Assembly (NCBI GenBank): GCA_963565915.1
Contig: OY751487.1
Span: 4,960,001 to 5,024,000, forward strand
Direction: 5' to 3'
From: Entoloma clypeatum
Taxonomy: Eukaryota; Basidiomycota; Agaricomycetes; Agaricales; Entolomataceae
Length of the DNA stretch: 64,000 bases
The translations under genes were made by a program, and so were the position numbers. Every line of letters starts with the position of its first letter. Position 1 is the first letter of the stretch. The notes under the pieces were generated by a model, which saw nothing but the letters and a program-made list of their open reading frames with translations, was not told the DNA's origin and did not search any database. Below are positions 32,451 to 42,833 of the stretch, in pieces.

Positions 32451-34064
32451 CATGTTATAGCCCCACATGATGTCCATTTTATTGAAGTAGACCGCATCTT
32501 TCAGTACGTCCAAGAGATCGGATATTTGTGGGAGTGGGAACTTGTCTTTGACCGTGAATTTATTGACCATGCAGTAATCTTGTACCAATCATTTGGAGCC
32601 ATCCTTCTTGTTGATGAAGAAGCAAGGGGAGGCATAAGGGGATTTGGACGGGCGGATCTTTCCTGTTGCTAGACCCTCATCAATGAATGCGTCCAATTCC
32701 TCTTGTTCCTTTTGCATCATAGGATATGTATTTCCCCCTGGTTCCTTTGGTGCGTCCGGTGTAAGTTCGATACCATGCTCCCATTCCCTCTCCTTTGGGA
32801 TCTTATCAAAGTTCTCTTTCTCAAAGAGATGAGCAAATCGTTCAACATATGAGGGTCGTTTGGTTGTGGGAGGTGGTGTGGGAGTGACAGCTTCCAAAAT
32901 AGGGTCTCCAGGCTTCCATTTCTGATCCGACTTTTTGGGTGCATCTTTGTCGCGCACCTCAACCATGCGAACCCAGTGTTTGCGACCATTAAGGTTAATC
33001 CTGAAATCCGAGTGTTTGGTTCGACATGTTGTTGGGGACCGATTAAATGTTACCGCGCCGGTTGTCCAATTGATTATGGGGTTGTGGTGTACCAACCAGT
33101 CATGTCCCAAGAGCATGTCCGTTCTCCCAATGTCCAGTACCATTGCTTCCATGGTTTCCTGATGTGCTCCCAAATCCAGTTTGACTTCGGCAAGTTGGCT
33201 CGCTTTCTGTTGTTGATTTGGTGATCCATCCGCATTTAGAATTGCTATGGGTGGTATTCCTCATGTGGGGAGGTTCTGTTCGCGTACTATTCTGGGATGG
33301 ATGCATGTGCATTCACATCCGCTGTCAACTTCAGGTCGGATAACCTTTGGTCCTCGTCGTGTTTTGAGCTGAGCTAACAGCCTGATTTCTCGTCTTTTCG
33401 GAGGTTTATCTCCCTTCACAATCTTAGTCGACGCAGCGGCTCGCTTGGCAGGGATGACATAGGTTCTATTGTCTGCAGTCATACAAGGCAAGCAAGTCCG
33501 TTTAATAGATTAGGGTCGCAACTTAGCGTCGTTTAATCAGACCCTTCGGGACAATCCTTCTCATCGGCTTCTAAGATTGTGGTTTCATCATTCTCAGCAT
33601 CTTCCTCGGACACCTTCCTAACCCTTCCGGAGTTCTTCTTCGGCTTGCGGCAGTTGCGCGCGATATGGCCTTCTTGGTCACAGTTGAAACACTTGCAACC
33701 ATCTTTCTTCTTTGGAGCGCTACAGTCTTTAGCCAGATGACCAAAGCATTGACAGTTGTAGCAACAGGCTACTCCTGCTTTGTCGATCTCCATGGCCTTG
33801 CCCTGACCACCATAAGTGGTACCCGATCCGGTGCGCATGTCGCCACCACCTCGGATGACCAGTGCGTGTCCTTCCATCTGTCGTCCCTTGTTTCGGATCT
33901 CCTTTGCGTAATCGGTGTACGTCTTGCCATCGCTAGCCGCTTGTTCAGAGATTCTGCGGTTGACGTTCTTCTCTAGGATGTATTTCCCAGTTTCTTCACC
34001 AAGGTTTGACAGTTTCAAGAGTTCTTTGAATTCATCCAAGAATTCATCAACGGTGCGTTTCTCT
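32451..34064 (-). pseudogene. Inverted block of G6: gag C terminus to RT N terminus
   Basis: Reading from 34064 leftwards gives gag from the RTVDEFLDEF helix through both zinc knuckles (CYNCQCFGHLAKDC, CFNCDQEGHIARNC) to its stop at 33533. Then comes pol with protease (EVDSGCECT, MLLGHDWL) and the RT start, down to [11 protein letters not shown] at about 32451. The flanking plus-strand sequence supplies the missing neighbours (gag LEVL before, RT RIKEGDEWKAAF after), so the block flipped in place. The gag stop to pol spacing is the same 42 nt as in A1. Confidence 0.85.
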
Positions 34065-36315
34065 ACGTCCGGATTAAGGAGGGCGATGAATGGAAAGCTG
34101 CCTTCCTCACCAGTCGAGGATTGTTCGAACCATTGGTCATGTTTTTCGGTCTTTGCAACTCCCCGGGAACGTTCTCTCAAATGATGGCTAGTCTATTCCG
34201 GGACCAGATTCACCGACGTATCTGTGTGATCTACATGGATGACATCATGGTTATAGGTAAAACCAAGGAAGAACTCGCACAAAACACTGAAGAAATTCTA
34301 CAGATCCTATCGGACAATGATTTGTTCCTAAAGGAGAAGAAGTGTTTATGGGAAGTAACGAAATGTCCTATATTGGGATATGTGGTTGGTGAGGGACGTG
34401 TTGAGATGGAAACAGAGAAGGTGGATACAATTCGAAACTGGCAAGCACCCACATCAAAAAAGGAAGTTCAGAAGTTCCTTGGATTTGCTAACTTCTATCG
34501 ACGTTTTATTGAAGGGTACTCAAACATCGCAAAACCTCTCACCACGCGGCCAAACAGAATTATGAGATATACGACAAGGAACTCCTGGCGGTCGTGGAAG
34601 CATTAAAAGATTGGAGACACTATCTGCTCGAAGCCAGGGAACATTTCGAAATCTTGACTGATCACAAGAACCTGGAATATTTCCGTCGTCCTCAGGACCT
34701 GAATCAACGACAGCGACGCTGGAAAATGAAGTTACAAGACTATGACTTCGAATTACAGCATGTGCCCGGCAAGACCAATGCAAAAGCGGACATCCTGTCA
34801 CGCTTACCCTGGTATGAAGCGGAACTCGAACCACAGGACAGTGACCAAATGCTCAAGGAGGGACTATTCTTGAAACGGTTGGAATCAGAAGATGTGGTAC
34901 AAATGGAGATGGTCATGGAGGAACAATTCTTTGAAGGGGGTGAGACATCTGATTCCATCAAAATTGGAAATGTCACGACCATTGAAAATCCGTGGATTGC
35001 ATGCATCAAGGGTTCAAACTGCATGGAGACAGAAGTAGCCCAGGGTCTAAAGAAGAATCCTCATTGGTATCAACAGGAAAACGGCATCACATATGCAGGC
35101 AAACGAGTCTATGTCCCGCCAGATCCACAATTGCGACAAGAATTGATGTTTGAATCACACGATGCACCAGTGGCTGCACATCCAGGACAGTACCGGACAC
35201 ATGAACTCCTCACTCGCACCTACTGGTGGCCTACCATACTGCATGATGTGAAGAAGTATGTGAAGGGTTGCGACACTTGTCAACGCAACAAGATTAACCA
35301 ACAAAAGCGACATGCTCCGCTACATCCCCATGCAGCACCAAGTCACCCATGGGAAGACATAGGAATCGACATCGTGGGACCGATACCAGAATCTGATGGA
35401 AAAAAAGCAATTCTGGTCATCACGGATAGACATTCAAAGATGCTTCACCTCATTCTGACAACCGTGGAACTATCAGCTGAAGGATTAGCCAAGATCTATC
35501 GGGATCAGATATGGAAGCTTCATGGGATCCCCAAGAAGATCATCAGCGATAGGGGACCACAGTTCGCTGCAAAGTTCATGGAGATACTCTGCCGCATGTT
35601 AGGGATCAAGAGGAACCTGTCCACCGCATACCACCCACAGACTGATGGACAGGCCGAGCGATCGCATCAGGAAACAGAAGCATTCTTACGAAACTTTGTC
35701 AACCATCTACAGGATGATTGGGTGGAATGGATCGCAATCGCAGAGTTCCAGTACAATGACAAAGAACACCAGGCAACGAAGCACACCCCATTCTACCTCA
35801 ACTACGGTTTACATCCGTGGAAGGGAGAACTCGTGTTAGAAGATACCAATCCGGCTGCCAACGACTTCTTGAAAAAACTCAAACAGGCACGAGAAGACGC
35901 CAATGCTGCGCTGAAACAAGCACAGGATCAGATGAAGAAGACAGTTGACACACGGCGAAGTCCATCTCGGGACTACCGCATCGGAGACAAGGTGTGGCTG
36001 GAAGGGACTAACATCAGGACCGATCAACCCTCAAAGAAACTTGATGCACTCCGACATGGACCATTCAAAGTCCTAGAGAAGAAAGGAGCTAGCGCGTACC
36101 TTCTTGATCTTCCGAAGACTTGGAAGATGATTCACCCTGTGTTCAACGAGACCCTGTTGTCACCATATGAAACTCCGAAGTACGCCGTCCAGAAAACGAA
36201 ACCAGCCCCTGATCCGATCATTGTCAAAGGACGAGAAGAGTACCATGTGTCTACGATCCTAGACTCTCAAAAGTTCCGCGGAAAGATCCAGTACCTACCG
36301 AGTTCCCCGCTCTAG
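34065..36315 (+). pseudogene. pol: G6 pol remainder: RT, RNase H, integrase, no chromodomain
   Basis: RT continues with RIKEGDEWKAAFLTSRG and VIYMDDIMVIG. Near 34544 a deletion removes the RNase H N terminus and shifts the frame. A 573-codon frame (34594-36315) then covers RNase H C terminus, HPGQYRTHEL zinc finger, IGIDIVGPIP, SDRGPQFAAK and DGQAERSHQETE. At about 36298 the frame is joined to the pol-ORFX spacer (TACCTACCGAGTTCCCC), deleting the chromodomain and leaving a five-residue foreign tail. Confidence 0.87.
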
Positions 36316-36378
36316 TCCTTTTCCCTGCCCAATATAGCCTCCCCCTTCTTCTTCTATCTCTCAACCATCCTCGCCGCC

Positions 36379-36750
36379 ATGTCCAACACCACCGTTACCT
36401 CCACCTCCACCACCGACATCAACCCTGCCATCGCCGCCCTTATGAACGAAGCGCTCTCCATGAGAGACCAAATCCACGCCCTCGAAACTTCCCTCGCCGA
36501 CCTCCTTCATCGCCAGATGCATATCCGGCTTCACTCACTGTCCAACCTACCCGTCGCCCCGAGTCCCGAGGAAAAACAAATTCTTGGAAATTACACCAGC
36601 ACCCTCGTGATTGAAAATCAATGTATTCGGCTGGCTATCAAAGGCCTCGAACTTGCCGTAGCCATCAACGAGGAGTTGATATATGATTGGAGCCTCAAGG
36701 AAAGTACGAACCGGTCCGATCCCGGCAACAACGAGGGATGGGGACAGTGA
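36379..36750 (+). CDS. ORFX (A2 copy, 123 aa)
   Basis: Intact despite heavy damage elsewhere in G6. Compared with the A1 copies it keeps the EALSMRDQIHALETSLADL helix and the NYTSTLVIENQ helix, while many codons differ synonymously. It ends 34 bp before the 3' LTR. Confidence 0.7.
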   Translation: MSNTTVTSTSTTDINPAIAALMNEALSMRDQIHALETSLADLLHRQMHIRLHSLSNLPVAPSPEEKQILGNYTSTLVIENQCIRLAIKGLELAVAINEELIYDWSLKESTNRSDPGNNEGWGQ

Positions 36751-36784
36751 CTCTGTGAGGACACAGAGCTTGGAGAGGGGAACA

Positions 36785-37186
36785 TGTTACGGACTCTACG
36801 GTATGAGGACCACGTCATATCTTTTACTTATCGGCCCGACTCGGCGCCCTCTTACGAACTTACTATGTCTAATATCTACTTTCGCAACCTTCGGTTCCCA
36901 GTCTGACTCATTACATTACTTCGTCATCCCCGTTAGTATACTTTGCTCCCACGCTGACTCGCTTTCCGCAGTCAGCTTACTCACTGTACATAGCCTTCCG
37001 CAGTCGCCTTACTCATGCGCACTGCCTTCCGCAGTACTGACTCATCTGCTACTGCCTATAGTCAGTACCTATATAAACCTCTTGTACTATAGTAGATTCC
37101 TTAGATTTAGCAATCACTTTGCTCTTCGCCTTTCCACTTTCCTGCATACTCTGCCCGAACCTTGGAACGGTTTGTTAAGCATAACA
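36785..37186 (+). repeat. 3' LTR of G6 (A2, 402 bp)
   Basis: TGTTACGGACTCTACGG...GTTAAGCATAACA, preceded by the purine tract GGAGAGGGGAACA and followed by GGACT. Confidence 0.9.
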
Positions 37187-37430
37187 GGACTTGTGAGAGT
37201 TGTAAAGGGGGTAGCTGCCGTCAACATACCTAAGATTCATAAGATCCAATAGCACGTTGAGAGTCTATGGTACATTTTATATTTTGGCGAATTTTTTTTC
37301 TTGGAAAAACAAAACACGTGAGACCGACATACTATATTAGGAAGGTGTGGGGGGGCTCACTTGGCCAAAAAAAAAAGAGTTCGACCCACTGTCTCTCAGT
37401 AGGATCCCGCCTCCCCCCCCCCTTGGCAGC

Positions 37431-37530
37431 TGTCTCCATCAGCATCATCAACTACCTGCTGCTCGGTTTCCAGTTCCCTGTCAACGGGTTTTACCTGCAC
37501 AGCTTTGAGATCTGGTTGGCTACTGGTGAG
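37431..37530 (+). pseudogene. Exon fragment of a family-2 glycosyltransferase
   Basis: About 95 bp encode SISIINYLLLGFQFPVNGFY plus LHSFEIWLAT, nearly identical to an internal segment of the pseudogene at 62020-63090. Nothing of the remaining gene is present on either side, so it is an isolated captured or duplicated piece. Confidence 0.7.
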
Positions 37531-39957
37531 TGGGCCACTGCAGAGCACGGCGATGTCCAAGTTCGTTTTTGACTTTGTATGAATCAGTTTCAATGTCCAC
37601 TTTCATTGTAGTCTTCAAATGGTCAAGCTACCGCAATACATGGCATGACACTATACTTAGTCCTCAGTAATTCAAATCTTAATGTACAAGGCCGGTATTT
37701 AGCACAATAAGTAAACCATTGATCAAGCCATACTGGACTCCCACAAACCTAATTATTTTGAGTCATGGCATAGGCCAGTTAATAAAGTAGCAGCTGTATC
37801 TGTGGGAGTGACAGTGGGAAGGGGAGTTTTGTTGCTGCAGGAGAAAGGTGGATTAGATAGAACTTGTAAGGTCTGTGACGTAGAACTTAGAACATACGAA
37901 GTGACAGGCTCACTGGTTAATTTGGCATCGGGAGTGGTGAGGCAAGAGGCGGGGGAGGCGGGAGGGAGCTCCTTGAAACTCAAACTACTGGGAATGGGCT
38001 CTGGCACCAGCAGGGCAGACAAACTATATTTGCATAATATCAATGGGTAGGGTTAACAGCAGGTAAAGGTCAACCCACGGTATCCGACAGATCGTGTAGC
38101 ACAGGTAGAGGTAGAGGTTGCCGAAATTCCTACCTGTGCACATACCACAAACCATCGGCAGGTTCACAGGTATTTGCAGGTAGTACCTCTGTGCTGCGTT
38201 GGGCTATTGTCCACCCAGGCATTTAATCTACACTCTAAGTGGATGTATTTGAGATACAAACAAAGGAAAACGAATAAAAACTTACCAAGTTATGATCTAT
38301 ACATCATTTCCACCCCTTGACCCATAAAAATGCTAAATCACCCCACAACGAAACGCCGGGCTATCGTCTGCACAGGCGTTTAATCTGGACTTAAATTCGC
38401 TTAATTTGAGATATACATGAAAGAAAATGAACAAGAACTCACATCAGGAAAATCCTATTTGTGCCAATTTAATGGATGGTGCATAAAAATCATACCAATG
38501 GAACCAATTTGTTGTAAAATTGTGTTGAAAGAGCCCTGTGTGCACCAGATGATCAATTGGACTGAAATGAGACTTCCAAGGATTACAACTGTTCCACTGG
38601 AGTAGAAATTAACATCATTTGGGTTCCGATGTCGTGAATCCTACCATAATATTCAGAACGAAAATGGCCAAAAACCTCAATTATGCCGGGGTACTCAGCA
38701 TGGGATGGAAGACGAAATCAATATATTGCAAAGTACATATGATACATTGGACATACGTAGCTATGTACAACACAACACTATTTACAACAAATCAGCAATA
38801 CCAAAGAATCACCTTTGTAGCGGAAGGTTGACAGGGCAATGATGGGCAATAACATGTGGTTTCTCCCACACACCGGCATCCACAAACTTGGTGCCCTCAG
38901 CTCGACAGGAAACAACCTTATTGGCGCATTTTCTGAGATGAAATCACCCCCCCCCCCGGTCCTGGTGGCCCCCCTTCCTGTGGCACCCAAACAGCCATGT
39001 TGCACTGTTGGTGTCGAGCACGACGGAGTGGCAGCCACTGCACGATGTATGCATGGACATGCAGTCAATGTTGCTAAGCAACCGACGGATGTGTGGCTCG
39101 AGGAGGTCAGGGTTCCTGGTAGTTGGTTCAAGACAACTCGAATCAAGATTGAGCGGTGGCGGCTTTCCTCATGACAATGTTTTACTCACATATGAAGAGG
39201 CTAATTGACACCTTGACGTAGGAAGCTGTTTGAGGGAAGTAAATAGGCCTGAGAATGAGTAAGTATGCATTATACAAGAACATATGTTATAGGTACACAT
39301 GGAAAACGAGCACTTACCCGTTGTCAGGTAGCACAAGAGGATAGATCCACGGTGTACATAGTTCTGCCTCTCAGTGTCATATGGAATTACCAGTGTAAGC
39401 CTTAAGAAGAGAGAATGGTGGGGAAAAGAGAGATGATGGTGGTTGGAGAAAAAGAAGTGGTTCAAACAAATATGCCGCAATCAGGTGACATAATCACATG
39501 GCACGGTTTCTGGGCGACTGTCTGTAAGGGCAACCACTTTCACTTTTCACTTTTCCTTTCCTTTCTTCCTTTCCTTTCTATTCCACCATCTCCGACGTCC
39601 TCCGATCGTATCCGCTGTCTCCGACATCTTATCTGCCTCTCCGCATCTGACAACTCCGCCCCCATCTGCTACTCTGCACGTTGGATTGCAGGTACTATCA
39701 TTCATCTTGTTTCCATTCATCCTTCATCGCTACTCCCAATCATTGCTCATCATTCATGCGTCTCATTTTATCTCTTATTTCATATCTCATTTTACTATTT
39801 ATCTCGCTAGCTTGCAGGGGAATCCTTAGAACTTTCTCTTCGGATCTCCCTTGCAAGATGTGTGTTGTATTACTTATCAGACTGCTCAATCTAAACTTCG
39901 GATCTCCCTTGCAAGTATCTGAGTTCGAGTCTTGGATCGTAAGGTTGCCCTTACACC
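37531..39957. other. Host-like stretch without a confident gene
   Basis: Contains a diverged direct repeat (about 38203-38287 and 38348-38433, sharing GGGCTAT...CAGGC/GTTTAATCT and TTTGAGATA), CAGGTA/TACCTG inverted words at 38070-38200, a pyrimidine tract at 39540-39590, and two copies of CTTCGGATCTCCCTTGCAAG (39837 and 39897). Open frames are short and unconvincing. Confidence 0.4.
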
Positions 39958-39962
39958 GTCTC

Positions 39963-40350
39963 TGTTACGGACTTACCGGTTTGTATGTTACGCACTTTTC
40001 CCTTGCATTGTACCTTCGTCATTTCTTTGACTCATCGGACCGCTTATTCATTTACCTTTACTCTACCATTCTCCTTTAGTATACTTCGCTCCCGCGCTGA
40101 CTCGCACTCCGCAGTAGGGATTACTCAGTCTGCAGTCGTCTGACTCACTCCGCACTGCCTTTCCGCAGTTACTGACTCATCTGCACTGCCTTCCGCAGCT
40201 ACTGACTCACTCGCTACCGCTCGTAGCCAGTACTATATAAACCCCATGTACCATAGCTACATTCCTTAGATTTAGCAATCACTTTGCTCTTCGCCTTTCC
40301 ACTTCCTGCATACTCTGCCCGAACCTTGGAACAGTTTGTTAAGCATAACA
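39963..40350 (+). repeat. 5' LTR of the A3 element (388 bp)
   Basis: TGTTACGGACTTACCGG...GTTAAGCATAACA. Three TGACTCA motifs in GCAG-spaced units, TATATAA near 40225, and the PBS TTGCTAAATCT at 40353-40363. Confidence 0.9.
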
Positions 40351-40410
40351 AGTTGCTAAATCTTGTTAGGTTCGCCCAGAGCGAAGAGAGCAACTACCAG
40401 ACGAGTCAAG

Positions 40411-41139
40411 ATGTCGCGCTTCTTTGAAGACTTCACCAGTAACCCATTCAGCACGCCAGAAGCCCGACAGGAGGAGCTAAGTCCTCGAGACAGTATCGAT
40501 TTTACGCTTATCCAGCAGTACATCGAATCGGAGATCCGTCGCATCCTACAGCAGGTGCTTGACGAAGAACTAGACAACGACGAGCATCGCCCCCACGGCG
40601 AGATAGCAGAGAGCATCCATCTTGCTCGGCAACACCAGATTGCGCGTTACAACGCCCGACAGAACGAACTCGAAAGCTTTCGCGTTCAAGAAGGACCTCA
40701 GACAGGTCGGATCACAGAGATCAGAGAGTTTATCGGTGTCCAGACAACCGTTATCAGAAGATTGATTAGGACGCTCACATCGAGACGTCCCAGAGCCACA
40801 TCATCACGTCTTACTCGAAGCAGCAGATCTACGCCCACTTCACCATCGAAGAACAACAAACCGAGTACAACCGCTGGGCACGAAACGAGAGACTTGACCC
40901 CTTCTCGAGACCAACAGACGCGCAGGAACAGAGATTCCTTAGAGATTTACAGAGGAAATACTCTGAACGTTTTGCCACCGATTCCGCCGACGAGTCCCCT
41001 GACGAATTTACTTTTGACTCCGCGCAGTCAGATATCGAACAGACGCCTAGAACAGGGACTCATTTTCAATCCTTACCTGTATCCCGAACCCCATCTTCAT
41101 CCCAACAACCCGACTCCTCTTCTCCTCCGCAGACTCTAA
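40411..41139 (+). CDS. ORF0 upstream of gag (A3 copy, intact, 242 aa)
   Basis: The ATG at 40411 lies 60 nt downstream of the LTR. The protein starts MSRFFEDFTSNPFSTPEARQ, has an acidic helical block (IQQYIESEIRRILQQVLDEE), a central segment rich in Arg/Gln/Glu, and a Ser/Thr/Arg/Pro-rich C-terminal third, ending RRL. The TAA is followed by AC and then the gag ATG, the same two-base gap as in A1. Standard Ty3 elements have no such ORF. It might be a detached N-terminal Gag domain or a regulator; I recognise no family. Confidence 0.68.
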   Translation: MSRFFEDFTSNPFSTPEARQEELSPRDSIDFTLIQQYIESEIRRILQQVLDEELDNDEHRPHGEIAESIHLARQHQIARYNARQNELESFRVQEGPQTGRITEIREFIGVQTTVIRRLIRTLTSRRPRATSSRLTRSSRSTPTSPSKNNKPSTTAGHETRDLTPSRDQQTRRNRDSLEIYRGNTLNVLPPIPPTSPLTNLLLTPRSQISNRRLEQGLIFNPYLYPEPHLHPNNPTPLLLRRL

Positions 41140-41141
41140 AC

Positions 41142-41940
41142 ATGGCAGAAGCTCCGGCTGTACAAACAATGGACAAGAAGAATTGGACGCATTCATTGAC
41201 GAGGGTCTAGCAACGGGAAAGATCCGCCCGTCCAAATCCCCTTATGCCTCCCCTTGCTTCTTCATCAACAAAAAGGATGGCTCCAAACAATTGGTACAAG
41301 ATTACCGCATGGTCAATAAATTCACGGTCAAAGACAAGTTCCCACTCCCACGAATATCCGATCTCCTGGACGTACTGAAAGATGCGGTCTACTTCAATAA
41401 AATGGACATCATGTGGGGCTATAACAACGTCCGGATTAAGGAGGGCAATGAATGGAAAGCTGCCTTCCTCACCAGTCGAGGATTGTTCGAACCATTGGTC
41501 ATGTTTTTTGGTCTTTGCAACTCCCCGGGAACGTTCTCTCGAATGATGGCTAGTCTATTCCGGGACCAGATCCGCCGACGTATCTGCGTGATCTACATGG
41601 ATGACATCGTGGTTATCGGTAAAACCAAGGAAGAACTCACGCGAAACACCGAAGAAATCCTACAGATCCTATCGGACAATGATTTGTTCCTAAAGGAGAA
41701 GAAGTGTTTATGGGAAGTAACAAAATGTCCTATATTGGGATATGTGGTTGGTGAGGGACGTGTTGAGATGGAAACTGAGAAGGTGGATACAATTCAAAAC
41801 TGGCGAGCACCCACATCAAAAAAGGAAGTTCAGAAGTTCCTTGGATTTGCTAACTTCTATCGACGATTTATTGAAGGGTACTCAAACATTGCAAAGCCTC
41901 TCACCGCGCTCACAGGCGGTATGGCATTTACTTGGGGACC
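41142..41940 (+). pseudogene. A3 gag start fused to RT by deletion
   Basis: Gag begins MAEAPAVQTMD and after eleven codons is joined near 41171 to pol just before the RT (EELDAFIDEGLATGK-type sequence). The joint shares the short word CAAGAAG with pol. RT follows with VIYMDDIVVIG and ends at the A1 insertion at 41940. About 2 kb of gag, protease and pol N terminus is lost. Confidence 0.85.
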
Positions 41941-42310
41941 TGTTATGCGTAACAAACCGTTCCAAGGTTCGGGCAGAGTATGCAGGAAGATGGAAAGGCG
42001 AAGAGCAATGTGATTGCTAAATCTAAGGAATGTAGCTATGGTACATGAGGTTTATATAGTACTGACTATGAGCGGTAGCGAATGAGTCAGTAACTGCGGA
42101 AGGCAGTGCGCATGAGTAAGGCGACTGCGGAAGGCTATGCACTAATGAGTAAGCTGACTGCGGAATGAGTCAGACAGCTGCGGAAAGCGAGTCAGCGCGG
42201 GAGCGAAGTATACTAAAGGGAATAAAGTATAATACGATATGTGTAAGCGGGGGCCGATGAGTGAAAGTGAAAAGGTAAGCATATACGTCCGTAGTCGTTA
42301 GTCCGTAACA
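41941..42310 (-). repeat. A1 LTR, 3' LTR of G5 (370 bp)
   Basis: Antisense copy with TGTTACGGACTAACGAC at its right end (42310). It sits in the A3 pol at GGACC on the left and serves as 3' LTR of the minus-strand element on the right. Confidence 0.9.
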
Positions 42311-42347
42311 TGTTCCCCTCCTCAAGGTCTGTGTCCTCACAGACTAC

Positions 42348-42716
42348 CTACTCCCATCCATCATTGCCATTTGGATCGGCCCAGGCAGGGTCAACTCGGT
42401 TACCCCAATCCTTTATCAGTTCATCGTTTACCGCCGTGGCAAACTCTAAACCTCGAACGGCGAGGCGCAGGTGTCGATTCTCGACAGCAAGGGTGTTGGT
42501 ATAGTTTTTGAGGATGAGTTTCTCCTCAGCGGTGGGGGCGGTTGGTAAATCGGAGAGGGTATGAAGGCGGATGTGCATCTGCCGGTGGAGGATGTCAGCG
42601 ACGGAGGTTTCGAGCGCATGGATCTGGTCGCGCATGGAGAGCGCTTTGCCGATGAGGGTGGTGATGGTGGGGTTGATATCAGAAGCATTGGTGGAGGCGG
42701 CGGTGATGTTGGACAT
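42348..42716 (-). CDS. ORFX (A1 copy in G5, 122 aa)
   Basis: Intact and nearly identical to 9306-9674, starting MSNITAASTNASDINPTITT. It lies between the pol stop (42834) and the 3' LTR. Confidence 0.72.
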   Translation of the reverse strand: MSNITAASTNASDINPTITTLIGKALSMRDQIHALETSVADILHRQMHIRLHTLSDLPTAPTAEEKLILKNYTNTLAVENRHLRLAVRGLEFATAVNDELIKDWGNRVDPAWADPNGNDGWE

Positions 42717-42833
42717 GGCGGAAATGATGTTTGAAAGGTATAAGAAGAACAGCGTGTTGGGCGAGAAGAGTTGGAGCGGGGAACTCGATGTGACAGAAGT
42801 CGATGTGGAAAATGGTTCTCAAAGTTTGTTCTT

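Larger units (their letters stand above)
31327..37186 (+). mobile_element. Ty3/gypsy element G6, subfamily A2, internally rearranged
   Basis: LTRs at 31327-31697 and 36785-37186 are flanked by perfect GGACT duplications (31322-31326, 37187-37191). Inside are an ORF0-gag deletion fusion, an inverted block (32451-34064), pol lacking the RNase H N terminus and chromodomain, and an intact ORFX. The element could not move on its own now. Confidence 0.9.
39963..41940 (+). mobile_element. 5' half of the split A3 Ty3 element
   Basis: The order is LTR (39963-40350), PBS, ORF0, gag start fused to pol, and RT, ending at GGGGACC (41940) where an antisense A1 LTR begins. The flank GTCTC (39958-39962) pairs with GAGAC at 690-694. 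A deletion at about 41171 removes gag and protease. Confidence 0.87.

Noticed and set aside
39840..39960. A tRNA-like GTTCGAGTC segment before the A3 element
   Set aside because: No acceptor stem, anticodon arm or A box can be placed at proper distance.
41183..42013. Open frame running from A3 RT into the A1 LTR
   Set aside because: The last ~25 codons are antisense LTR sequence read through by chance after the GGACC insertion point.
1117..42716. ORFX as an envelope gene
   Set aside because: Position fits, but the protein has no signal peptide, membrane segment, cysteine pattern or glycosylation-rich ectodomain and is only 120 aa.
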